This document shows positions 14,911-22,334 of a DNA stretch of 24,554 bases, one piece after another; within the stretch, counting starts at the first letter, position 1; each line of letters starts with the position of its first letter. The translations under genes were made by a program, and so were the position numbers. Origin of the DNA: CANLWN01 sp039815505 (GTDB lineage Bacteria > Bacteroidota > Bacteroidia > Flavobacteriales > Flavobacteriaceae); NCBI GenBank assembly GCA_039815505.1, contig JBCBZE010000013.1, positions 1 to 24,554 on the forward strand, in the 5' to 3' direction. Under the pieces are notes generated by a model, which searched no databases, had not been told where the DNA came from, and saw only the letters and a program-made list of their open reading frames with translations.

Positions 14911-15126
14911 TCACAACTCTTCACAAAGAAAACCATTGCCCTGCAGTACCGTCACTATAGGCATAGCATGAGGTTTTAGTGTTTCTACCCTTAGAATTTT
15001 ATCACAATCCTCAAGATCAAAATTCCAACGCCCATTGGAATTGATCAATTCATTCAATAACGGACTAAGCTTTGATATTTCTTTATTTTTGGTGACCGAT
15101 GTTTTGAATACCAATACTGTTTTCAT
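14911..15126 (-). CDS. small ferredoxin-fold (HMA-like) protein, function unknown
   Basis: A 71-residue cytoplasmic protein. The order strand (MKTVLVFKTSV), helix (EISKLSPLLNELI), strand (GRWNFDLEDCDKILRVET), helix (AMPIVTVLQGNGF) and an acidic CEEL end suggests a truncated beta-alpha-beta ferredoxin-like fold of the heavy-metal-associated kind. The classical CxxC metal site is absent: the two Cys are C40 and C68, far apart. Similar small proteins are common in Flavobacteriaceae and remain uncharacterised as far as I know. It is transcribed away from the WYL-domain regulator, with a palindrome between them, so it may be that regulator's target. Confidence 0.65.
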   Translation of the reverse strand: MKTVLVFKTSVTKNKEISKLSPLLNELINSNGRWNFDLEDCDKILRVETLKPHAMPIVTVLQGNGFLCEEL

Positions 15127-15173
15127 GATTTTTTTGATTTGCTGTTCTACATCCTAAAATTAACATGGGGTCG

Positions 15174-15189
15174 TGACAACTGTTTGTCA
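15174..15189. promoter_or_regulatory. inverted repeat between divergent genes, candidate WYL-regulator operator
   Basis: TGACAA-CTGT-TTGTCA: perfect 6-bp arms with a 4-bp spacer, 48 bp upstream of the small minus-strand gene and about 60 bp upstream of the WYL gene's -7 box. Position between divergent genes fits an operator. Confidence 0.45.
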
Positions 15190-15246
15190 TCAGAAAAAAA
15201 TAAATTCATAAAGCAAAAATCCCACCTTCCTTTTTTACCTAAATCT

Positions 15247-15254
15247 TATCTTTG
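15247..15254 (+). promoter_or_regulatory. -7 box of the WYL-regulator promoter
   Basis: TATCTTTG is an exact TAnnTTTG match. No clear TTTG is found at the -33 distance, suggesting a weak or activator-dependent promoter. The start site would be near 15261, giving a leader of only ~15 nt to the ATG at 15276 and ruling out the TTG inside this box as a start codon. Confidence 0.5.
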
Positions 15255-15275
15255 GTATACGGTAAGTTTTTAGGA

Positions 15276-16235
15276 ATGGGTGTAGATACTTTAAAACGTT
15301 TTGACCGAATCATGGCCTTAATGATTCAACTACAAACAAGACGTGTTGTAAAAGCACAGGACTTGGCCGATCGTTTCCAAGTAAGCTTACGTACCATTTA
15401 TAGGGACATCCGCACCCTGGAGGCTTCCGGAGTCCCCATTGCCAGTGAAGCCGGTATCGGTTATTCCGTTATGGAAGGATATCGCCTCCCTCCTATCATG
15501 TTTACCCGGGAAGAGGCCAGTAGTTTTGTGGCGGCCGAGAAACTGATGCAACAGTTTACGGACAAGACCCTAGGCGCATATCATGAATCTGCCATGTACA
15601 AGGTCAAGTCTGTTTTAAGAGGGCGTGAGAAAGACTGGATTGCCGCCTTGGAATCGAATGTAAAGATCGATACCACCCAAGATCTTTTTAATGAAAATGT
15701 TCCGGATTCCTTGGAGATATTATTTGAAAGCATCGCAGAAAAAAAACAGGTATTCTTAACCTATTTATCCATACAGTCGGAAGAACCCAAAGAAAGAATG
15801 ATGGAACCCGTGGGGTTATTTCATGAAAATAATTATTGGTATATAATAGGTTATTGTCATTTTAGGAAGGATTATAGACAATTTCGTACCGATAGAATCG
15901 TAAAAATAAAAAGGACGGAAATGGTTTTCTCCAGAGAGCATGGCACTATTGATGAATATCGGGACACCCATAAGGATATTCCTAAAACAAGGGTAAAAAT
16001 ACTAGTAGACAAAAAAATAGCACGTTTACTGACCAGTGAAAAGAAACGCTACGGATTTATTTCTCAAAAAACTATGGGTTCAGAAGTAGAAATGACCTTC
16101 ATGACTTCCAATATAGACCAAGGTTTTCCACGTTGGTATCTTATGTTTGGGGATTACGCCAAAATAGTAGAACCCATTGAACTGAAGGAACGGGTGGTGC
16201 AATTATTGCAACAAACCAAGGAGCGGCTGCAATAA
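15276..16235 (+). CDS. WYL-domain transcriptional regulator (YafY family)
   Basis: A 319-residue DNA-binding regulator. I start it at the ATG at 15276, where family homology begins (MGVDTLKRFDRIM). Residues ~7-65 are an HTH_11 winged helix (VVKAQDLADRFQVSLRTIYRDIRTLEASG). After a helical linker comes the WYL ligand-binding domain (about 143-240), with WYI (188-190) at the signature position inside PVGLFHENNYWYIIGY and the partner motif RQFRTDRI (201-208). A C-terminal WCX-type extension (to 319) follows. WYL regulators sense nucleic acids or small molecules. It is divergent from the small ferredoxin-fold gene and shares a bidirectional terminator with rpmA. Confidence 0.92.
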   Translation: MGVDTLKRFDRIMALMIQLQTRRVVKAQDLADRFQVSLRTIYRDIRTLEASGVPIASEAGIGYSVMEGYRLPPIMFTREEASSFVAAEKLMQQFTDKTLGAYHESAMYKVKSVLRGREKDWIAALESNVKIDTTQDLFNENVPDSLEILFESIAEKKQVFLTYLSIQSEEPKERMMEPVGLFHENNYWYIIGYCHFRKDYRQFRTDRIVKIKRTEMVFSREHGTIDEYRDTHKDIPKTRVKILVDKKIARLLTSEKKRYGFISQKTMGSEVEMTFMTSNIDQGFPRWYLMFGDYAKIVEPIELKERVVQLLQQTKERLQ

Positions 16236-16237
16236 AA

Positions 16238-16264
16238 AAACCCTCTCCGATCCGGAAAGGGTTT
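16238..16264. terminator. shared bidirectional terminator of the WYL gene and rpmA
   Basis: AAACCCT-C-TCCG-ATC-CGGA-A-AGGGTTT: stems of 7 and 4 bp separated by one mismatch. On the minus strand it ends in seven T (strong for rpmA); on the plus strand it ends in TTTCATTGTC (weaker). It starts 3 bp after the WYL stop. Confidence 0.85.
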
Positions 16265-16285
16265 CATTGTCTTCAACAAAGTCTG

Positions 16286-16546
16286 TTACGCCTCAAAGGG
16301 CTCTATGGAAACATAAGATTTTCCACCTGCTTTTTTAGTGAACTTTACAAGACCATCTACTTTGGCATGTAATGTATGATCTTTTCCGGCATATACATTG
16401 TCTCCCGGATTGTGTTTTGTACCACGTTGTCTTACGATGATGTTTCCAGCAATCGCGGCCTGACCACCATAAATTTTAACGCCCAAGCGTTTCGATTCCG
16501 ACTCTCTACCGTTCTTTGAACTACCTACACCTTTTTTATGTGCCAT
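16286..16546 (-). CDS. rpmA: 50S ribosomal protein L27
   Basis: An 86-residue ribosomal protein, full length. The N-terminal MAHKKGVGSSKNGRESESKR reaches the peptidyl-transferase centre, and the body has LGVKIYGGQAAIAGNIIVRQRG and the HPGDNVYAGKDHTL-type block (here NPGDNVYAGKDHTLHA). The N-terminus begins directly with MAHKKG, without the cleaved leader found in Firmicutes. It follows rplU by 41 bp in the conserved L21-L27 operon and ends at the terminator at 16238-16264. Confidence 0.98.
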   Translation of the reverse strand: MAHKKGVGSSKNGRESESKRLGVKIYGGQAAIAGNIIVRQRGTKHNPGDNVYAGKDHTLHAKVDGLVKFTKKAGGKSYVSIEPFEA

Positions 16547-16587
16547 TTTTTACGGTTTTATTTTGTTACACTTATAATGATTGCAAA

Positions 16588-17289
16588 TTATGCTTTACCA
16601 CCGTCTAATTCATCTTGCCATTTTTTAAGCTCGTCCCACTTACCATCCGCGGCAAGTTTGGCTTGCTTAGGCCAAGTATCGGTAACATGGTTACCACGAA
16701 CACCTGCAATGACTTCTGAAATCTTGGCAGCATCTGTTTTTGCCAATTCGGCAAAGGTCGCAATTCCCGCTGCGGTCAAGGTTTCCGCAATTTTAGGGCC
16801 TATCCCCTCAATTTTTTTCAAATCATCCGCTTTAGAAGCTGTCTTTTTCGGGGCGGCTTTTTTAGGAGCAATCGATTCAACCTTCTTCGCAGCTACCTTG
16901 GGAGCTGCTGTCTTAGGCGCTGCCTTGGTTTTGGGCGCTTCTTTTTTAGCGGCAGGCTTGGCAGCCTTTTTGGCCCCTGACGCAACAATGCTCTCAATGA
17001 CGACCTCGGTCAAATATTGACGATGTCCATTTTTTGTTTTGTAACCTTTACGTCTTTTCTTTTTAAAGACGATTACCTTATCACCCTTAAGGTGCTTTAC
17101 GACTTTGGCCTCAACAGCCGCACCGTCTATAGCTGGGGCGCCAACGGTTATGTTCTTTCCGTCATCCAACAAAAGTACATGGTCAAAAGTCACTTTTTTT
17201 CCTTCTTCTGTCTGCAAGCGGTGAACATACACTTTTTGGTCTTTCGCAACCTTAAATTGCTGCCCTGCCATCTCTACAATTGCATACAT
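16588..17289 (-). CDS. rplU: 50S ribosomal protein L21 with C-terminal helix-hairpin-helix extension
   Basis: A 233-residue protein, over twice the usual ~103. Residues 1-103 are canonical L21 (MYAIVEMAGQQFKV, GDKVIVFKKKRRKGYKTKNGHRQ, IESI). Residues 104-154 are a Lys/Ala/Pro linker, and ~155-210 a helix-hairpin-helix unit (KIEGIGPKIAETLTAAGI) followed by TWPKQAKLAADGKWDELKKWQ (205-225). I start at the ATG at 17289, where L21 homology begins and a promoter lies ~50 bp upstream; 18 further in-frame codons upstream would overlap the promoter's start site. The extended form is known in Bacteroidota; the tail might bind RNA or DNA (inference). It forms an operon with rpmA. Confidence 0.96.
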   Translation of the reverse strand: MYAIVEMAGQQFKVAKDQKVYVHRLQTEEGKKVTFDHVLLLDDGKNITVGAPAIDGAAVEAKVVKHLKGDKVIVFKKKRRKGYKTKNGHRQYLTEVVIESIVASGAKKAAKPAAKKEAPKTKAAPKTAAPKVAAKKVESIAPKKAAPKKTASKADDLKKIEGIGPKIAETLTAAGIATFAELAKTDAAKISEVIAGVRGNHVTDTWPKQAKLAADGKWDELKKWQDELDGGKA

Positions 17290-17340
17290 AGCGTGTATAT
17301 TGATTTTTAATTTGCTTCTGCCTTTTTCCTTAGGCGGGTG

Positions 17341-17371
17341 CAAATATAAGGCTAAATCATTAATCTACAAG
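17341..17371 (-). promoter_or_regulatory. promoter of the rplU-rpmA operon
   Basis: On the minus strand CTTG (17368-17371), 19 bp, then TATATTTG (17341-17348), an exact TAnnTTTG box. Predicted start near 17334, about 45 nt before the rplU ATG. Confidence 0.65.
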
Positions 17372-17387
17372 CTATTTTTATGGGAAT

Positions 17388-17870
17388 TTAAGCAGATTTT
17401 TTCTTTAGGTTATTGGAGGTTTTGAACAACTGCATAAAAGATAGCGTAAGGACCAAAGTAGTGGCAAAACCCATAATGGCCACGGTAAAGAAAACTATAC
17501 CCTGAAAATTTCTGAAATCCTTGAAAAAGGCGGAGGAAAGCTCTTCTAAAAATGCGGCATTGACCTCAGTAGCATAAAAAGCAAAAAAAATGGTAAAAAT
17601 CAAGGTGGCAACGAAACCCGTCACCACTCCCGCGGAAAAACCCTTTCCATAATTAAAACCGTTAGCATCACTCAACCGCAGATACTTAATGGCCTCATAA
17701 ATACCAAAACCGGTAATTATGCCATTGAAAAGGCTATAAAAAACATTCGTGTGAAGACCAAACAAGGATAAGATCAAAAAATAAGCAATAAGACAGCCAC
17801 TAGTTGCTATCCCGAATCTAATGGGTAGTGCAAATCTTTTCATTTTCATAAAGTTTTCAGGTTGTGCCAT
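17388..17870 (-). CDS. DUF4199 domain membrane protein
   Basis: A 160-residue inner-membrane protein with four hydrophobic segments (about 14-34, 43-61, 79-98 and 125-147), the layout of the DUF4199 family. The motif AIKYLRLSDANGFNYGKGFSAG between segments two and three is typical. Function unknown for the family. It lies upstream of rplU on the same strand, but rplU has its own promoter just after this gene's stop. The ATG at 17870 is used; a second Met seven residues later is possible. It is divergent from the M16 peptidase operon. Confidence 0.82.
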   Translation of the reverse strand: MAQPENFMKMKRFALPIRFGIATSGCLIAYFLILSLFGLHTNVFYSLFNGIITGFGIYEAIKYLRLSDANGFNYGKGFSAGVVTGFVATLIFTIFFAFYATEVNAAFLEELSSAFFKDFRNFQGIVFFTVAIMGFATTLVLTLSFMQLFKTSNNLKKKSA

Positions 17871-18032
17871 TTAAATTAATGAATAATGACGAATAATCCC
17901 ATAAAATGTTGTTAAAGAACCAAGTAATTTTCTTTATCGTTTTTCTAAAAAAATTATATTCGTGTAACAATAGGGTAATAAATTATACCAATTACCTACT
18001 TGATCATAAATTAACCAAACACTAATTTAAAG

Positions 18033-19358
18033 ATGAAAAGAAAATTATTCTTGACAATCTCCTTCCTATGCTTAGCACTCACTGCAAAGGCTCAGGAAGT
18101 GTTATACGAAGAGTACGATCTTGATAATGGACTGCACGTTATCTTACATCAGGATAATACGGTCCCCATTGTAGTCACTTCTATTTCATATCATGTAGGA
18201 GCTAAGGATGAAGATCCTGAACGTACCGGTTTTGCACATTTCTTTGAACACCTGCTTTTTGAAGGAACAAAAAATGTTGGCCGTGGCGAGTGGGATAAAA
18301 TTGTTTCTTCAAAGGGAGGTACAAATAATGCCACTACCAATGATGATAGAACGTATTATTACGAGGTATTCCCATCCAATGCCCTGGAAACAGGTCTTTG
18401 GCTAGAGTCCGAAAGATTACTACATCCTGTTATAGAACAAGTTGGGGTAGATACCCAAAACGAGGTCGTAAAGGAGGAGAAAAGATTACGAGTGGACAAT
18501 AGACCCTACGGAAACATTTTAGCGGAGGTAAAAAAGAATCTGTTTACCAAACATCCATATCGATGGACAACAATTGGTTCATTGGAGCATTTGGATGCTG
18601 CCACCTTGGATGAGTTCATTGCCTTTAACAACAAGTTCTATGTTCCTAATAATGCCGTATTGATCGTCGCAGGGGATTTGGATATTCCCAGCACCAAAAA
18701 GATGATTCAAGATTATTTTGGACCTATTCCCAAAGGAGCGGAAATAATTCGAAATTTTCCGAAAGAAGATCCCATTACGGAAGAATTCAAAGCCAAGGCT
18801 TATGATGCCAACATTCAGATACCTGCTATAGTCGCCTGTTACAGGACACCTTCTTTTACCTCCAGGGATGCCAGGGTCCTTGATATGATTTCTACCTATC
18901 TAAGTGGTGGCAATAGTTCAAAACTCTACAAGAAATTAGTAGATGACAAAAAAATGGCCCTAGCCGTACAAGCGGTCAATTTAAGTCAGGAAGACTATGG
19001 AATATATGCGCTGTTTGCCCTGCCATTGGGCGAAACTGCCTTGGATACGCTCGTGAAAGAATTTGATCAGGAGATTCAAAAACTTCAAACGGAATTGATC
19101 TCGGAAAACGATCATCAAAAACTATTGAACCAGTTTGAAAATAGATTTGTAAATGCCAACGCCACCTTGGAAGGTATAGCGGCATCCCTTGCCAACTATT
19201 ATCTATTGTACGGGGACACGGGTTTGATAAATACAGAAATCGATCTATACCGATCCGTAACAAGGGAAGAAATTAGGGAAGTTGCCAAAAAATACCTTGG
19301 CTCCAACCAACGCTTACTATTAGAATATTTACCAGAGGATAAAAAAGAAAACCAATAA
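18033..19358 (+). CDS. M16 family zinc metallopeptidase, catalytic subunit
   Basis: A 441-residue exported peptidase. Residues 1-20 are a signal peptide (ending AKAQ). The N-terminal M16 domain has the inverted zinc motif HFFEH (H69, E72, H73) and a third ligand Glu in NEVVKEE (E149 or E148). The second domain (about 190-380) is the M16_C half, but the Arg/Tyr pair normally found there is not visible: the site reads VDDKKMALAVQ. That pair is present in the next gene, so the two proteins probably form a heterodimer like the alpha/beta mitochondrial processing peptidase. The gap to the partner is 1 bp, so they are translationally coupled. Substrate unknown, likely periplasmic peptides. Confidence 0.93.
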   Translation: MKRKLFLTISFLCLALTAKAQEVLYEEYDLDNGLHVILHQDNTVPIVVTSISYHVGAKDEDPERTGFAHFFEHLLFEGTKNVGRGEWDKIVSSKGGTNNATTNDDRTYYYEVFPSNALETGLWLESERLLHPVIEQVGVDTQNEVVKEEKRLRVDNRPYGNILAEVKKNLFTKHPYRWTTIGSLEHLDAATLDEFIAFNNKFYVPNNAVLIVAGDLDIPSTKKMIQDYFGPIPKGAEIIRNFPKEDPITEEFKAKAYDANIQIPAIVACYRTPSFTSRDARVLDMISTYLSGGNSSKLYKKLVDDKKMALAVQAVNLSQEDYGIYALFALPLGETALDTLVKEFDQEIQKLQTELISENDHQKLLNQFENRFVNANATLEGIAASLANYYLLYGDTGLINTEIDLYRSVTREEIREVAKKYLGSNQRLLLEYLPEDKKENQ

Positions 19359-19359
19359 G

Positions 19360-21423
19360 ATGAAAAATTTAATTTTTAGTTTGTTTTTCTTGGCAGCATT
19401 TTCCATAGCTGCGCAAGTGGATCGCAGTAAAGAGCCACAGACGGGACCAGTACCAGAAATTAACCTAGGGACTCCCCAAACATTTCAGTTGGATAATGGT
19501 TTAAAAGTAATTGTTGTTGAGAATCATAAGCTTCCCCGTGTTTCGTATACCTTGACATTGGACAATCCTCCCATTCTGGAGGGAAAAAAAGCAGGGGTAA
19601 GTCAGTTAATGGGCAGTCTATTGGGTAAAGGGTCCACTAACATAGAAAAAGATGCTTTTAATGAAGAAGTGGATTATATGGGAGCCACTATAGGATTTAA
19701 TGCATCGGGAGCATTTGCAAGAGGACTCTCCAAATATTCCCAACGTATTTTAGAACTTCTTTCCGATGCCGCTTTGAATCCCAACTTTACGCAAGAGGAG
19801 TTTCAAAAAGAACAGAACATTCTCTTGGATGGCTTAAAATCCAATAAAAAGAGTGTCCCTAATACAGCAAGGAGGGTTGAAAGAGCCTTGGCCTATGGTC
19901 TAAATCATCCCTATGGCGAATTTCTTTCCCAGGAAACCGTGAAAAACATAATGGTGGGGGACGTGGCGTCACATTATCGCAATTACTTTGTTCCCAAAAA
20001 TGCTTATTTGGCCATTGTTGGTGATGTAGACTATGAAGAAATAAAGAAAAATGTTACGGATCTTTTTGCATTATGGAGAAAGGCCAGCCCACCGGTTCTT
20101 TCACTTGCTAAAACGAACGATGCACAATATACCCAAATCAATTTTGTAGATATGCCCAATGCGGTCCAATCGGAAATTGCCGTTCAAAACCTCGTGGATC
20201 TAAAAATGAACGATCCGGACTACTTTCCCGCACTTATTGCAAATAAAGTTTTAGGAGGAAGTTTTAGGAGCTATCTAAACGCAAGCCTAAGAGAGGACAA
20301 GGGCTACACCTATGGAGCTAGGTCCCGTATTGGCGCGGATAAGTACGCATCCCGATTTAGGGCAGGTGCCAGCGTACGCAATGCGGTAACGGATAGCGCA
20401 GTAGTTGTTTTTCTGGATCAACTCAAACGGATCCGGGATGAAAAAATAGACCCAGAAGAAATAAAAATTGCCAAGGCCGAGTATGTGGGAGAGTTTGTGA
20501 TGGCACTGGAGGATCCTGAAACCGTAGCCGACTATGCGCTCAACATTCTAACGGAAAACCTACCACAGAACTTTTATACTAGCTATTTGGAAAAAATAAA
20601 CGCGGTTACGGCAGAGGATGCTCAAAAAGCGGCCCAAAAGTACGTTAATCTTACCAATGCCCGTATAGTGGTGACCGGTAAAGGAAGTGATGTTCTGGAT
20701 AACCTGGAAAATGTTGAGTTCAATGGTAAAAGAGTTCCTATAAGATATTTTGACAAGTATGCCGGCCCTACTGAAAAACCAGACTATAAAGCCGACATTC
20801 CGGAAGGTATAACGGTAGAAGCTATTTTGGAAAAATATATAGAAGCCTTGGGAGGCAAAAGCAAATTGGAAGGTGTAACATCTTATTCTTTACTTGCCGA
20901 GGCCGAGATACAGGGACTTAAATTGGAACTGGACGTAAAAAAGACATCCAAAGACCAATTTATGCAAAATGTAAAAGTAGGGGGCAATTCCATGCAAAAG
21001 CAGGTATTGGATGGGGATAAAGGGTACTCCGTAGTTCAGGGACAACGTAAGGATTTAGATGATGAGGAACTAAAAAAGGTGAAGGAGGAATCCGCACCCT
21101 TTCCGGAACTAAATTATCTAAACAGTGATGTTGCACTAGAGGGTATAGAAACCATCGATGATAAAAAAACCTATAAATTGAAGATATCCGATGAGAAATC
21201 TTCATTTTATGATGTGGAAACCGGATTAAAAGTGCAAGAAGTCACGAACCGGGAAGCACAAGGACAACAGGTCACCAGTACCGTTACTTATGAAAATTAC
21301 CAGGAAGTTGCAGGGATTTTGTTCCCCTTTTCTTTAACGCAAACAGTAGGTCCTCAAAAATTTGACTTTGTAGTCAAAGAAATAAAGGTCAATGAAGGTG
21401 TATCCGATACGGATTTTGACTAA
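19360..21423 (+). CDS. M16 family non-catalytic subunit with C-terminal LolA-like domain
   Basis: A 687-residue exported protein. Residues 1-19 are a signal peptide (ending AAQ). The first M16 domain (~40-190) has lost the zinc site: where HxxEH is expected it reads GVSQLMGSLLGKG (79-91). The second (~195-440) keeps the substrate-binding R311 and Y316/Y318 (REDKGYTY). It therefore complements the upstream catalytic chain. After ~490, where M16 proteins usually end, there is an additional ~195-residue beta-rich domain (LEKYIEALGGKSKLEGVTSY ... FPFSLTQTVGPQKFDFVVKEIKVN) resembling LolA/outer-membrane lipoprotein-sorting folds. It is the last gene of the unit, ahead of a strong hairpin terminator. 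Confidence 0.9.
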   Translation: MKNLIFSLFFLAAFSIAAQVDRSKEPQTGPVPEINLGTPQTFQLDNGLKVIVVENHKLPRVSYTLTLDNPPILEGKKAGVSQLMGSLLGKGSTNIEKDAFNEEVDYMGATIGFNASGAFARGLSKYSQRILELLSDAALNPNFTQEEFQKEQNILLDGLKSNKKSVPNTARRVERALAYGLNHPYGEFLSQETVKNIMVGDVASHYRNYFVPKNAYLAIVGDVDYEEIKKNVTDLFALWRKASPPVLSLAKTNDAQYTQINFVDMPNAVQSEIAVQNLVDLKMNDPDYFPALIANKVLGGSFRSYLNASLREDKGYTYGARSRIGADKYASRFRAGASVRNAVTDSAVVVFLDQLKRIRDEKIDPEEIKIAKAEYVGEFVMALEDPETVADYALNILTENLPQNFYTSYLEKINAVTAEDAQKAAQKYVNLTNARIVVTGKGSDVLDNLENVEFNGKRVPIRYFDKYAGPTEKPDYKADIPEGITVEAILEKYIEALGGKSKLEGVTSYSLLAEAEIQGLKLELDVKKTSKDQFMQNVKVGGNSMQKQVLDGDKGYSVVQGQRKDLDDEELKKVKEESAPFPELNYLNSDVALEGIETIDDKKTYKLKISDEKSSFYDVETGLKVQEVTNREAQGQQVTSTVTYENYQEVAGILFPFSLTQTVGPQKFDFVVKEIKVNEGVSDTDFD

Positions 21424-21439
21424 CCTTTTGGAAAGTTAT

Positions 21440-21484
21440 TATCCCAACGGGCGAGCCTAATTGCCAGGCTCGCCCGTTGGGATA
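21440..21484 (+). terminator. strong intrinsic terminator of the M16 operon
   Basis: A perfect 19-bp stem (21440-21458 with 21466-21484; core CCCAACGGGCGAGCC) and a 7-base loop, followed by six T. It begins 16 bp after the stop codon and lies between convergent genes, so it probably also limits the opposite transcript. Confidence 0.95.
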
Positions 21485-21498
21485 TTTTTTATATGGCT

Positions 21499-22248
21499 TT
21501 ATATTTTTTGAATGGATGCTTCCCCAATTACTATTCCCTTGTTAACCTCCGGATCACCTTCATATCGTATTTCTGCCTCCCCGTAACAAGTGACTTTTAG
21601 TCTGTCGGAAACCTTTATCCTGAAATCACTTTCCCCATAGGCGGTTATTTTGGTAGATAGGTTCTTCATTCCCAAAGTGTTCACTTCACTTTCACCGTAA
21701 GAGGTGTATTTCTGCCGCCCAACTGAACCCTTATCTATTTCCAAATAGCTCTCGCCATAAATGGTAACGGTTAGATTTTGCAGATCCACCGAGTTTAAAT
21801 GCACCTTTGATTCCCCGTAGATCGTTAGATCAAATTCGTCTTGTTCAATAGGACTTTCACATCTGGCGGTTTCCTCACCGCGAATGGAGAGTCTATTGAG
21901 TGTTTTGTAGGTAATGGTCGCAGTAACCATCTTCCCTTGATAGATAGAGCGTCTACCCTTCCAATTGCCATCTTTTATCTTCTCGGACTTAGTGTTCATC
22001 TTAGCACCATCCAAGTATATCCTTAAGGTATTGCCCTCTACCTTTACATTGATTTTTTCCAGGGGCACTTCAGCATCCTCTATGGACACAACTTCTTCAT
22101 CTCCCTGTTTTAAGGTTACCTCTATATGGGGACTTACAATAACTTTTTCAAACGGTTTTACATCAAAAGTTTTTAACTGTGCATGGGCATTTGGTAGCGC
22201 AAAAAATAAAAAACCTAAAACGAGGTATGGTAACATCTTTTTTTTCAT
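21499..22248 (-). CDS. exported head-GIN domain (DUF2807) protein with YGES repeats
   Basis: A 249-residue exported protein; I use the ATG at 22248 because it opens a signal peptide (MKKKMLPYLVLGFLFFALPNAHAQ), whereas 14 upstream in-frame residues do not fit. The mature chain matches the head-GIN/DUF2807 family, a right-handed beta-helix-like fold: FDVKPFEKVIVSPHIEVTLKQGDEE at the start, then rungs marked by RGEE (123), YGES (144, 164, 184, 204), YGEA (222) and IGEA (241), spaced 18-21 residues. These proteins are envelope-located in Bacteroidota; some are suspected adhesins, but no biochemical function is settled. It ends against the M16 operon terminator; the EamA transporter gene lies 86 bp upstream on the same strand. 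Confidence 0.88.
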   Translation of the reverse strand: MKKKMLPYLVLGFLFFALPNAHAQLKTFDVKPFEKVIVSPHIEVTLKQGDEEVVSIEDAEVPLEKINVKVEGNTLRIYLDGAKMNTKSEKIKDGNWKGRRSIYQGKMVTATITYKTLNRLSIRGEETARCESPIEQDEFDLTIYGESKVHLNSVDLQNLTVTIYGESYLEIDKGSVGRQKYTSYGESEVNTLGMKNLSTKITAYGESDFRIKVSDRLKVTCYGEAEIRYEGDPEVNKGIVIGEASIQKI

Positions 22249-22334
22249 GATATGCTCTTTTAGTTTATAGTTATTTATACTCATTACCATAAAGAGTGTG
22301 GATTTGGGAAATTGTTACGGTATGTCGCTAAAAA

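Noticed and set aside
16538..17020. Long plus-strand frame of 160 codons opposite rplU
   Set aside because: It is the antisense of the Lys/Ala-rich linker of L21, whose composition creates a long stop-free shadow.
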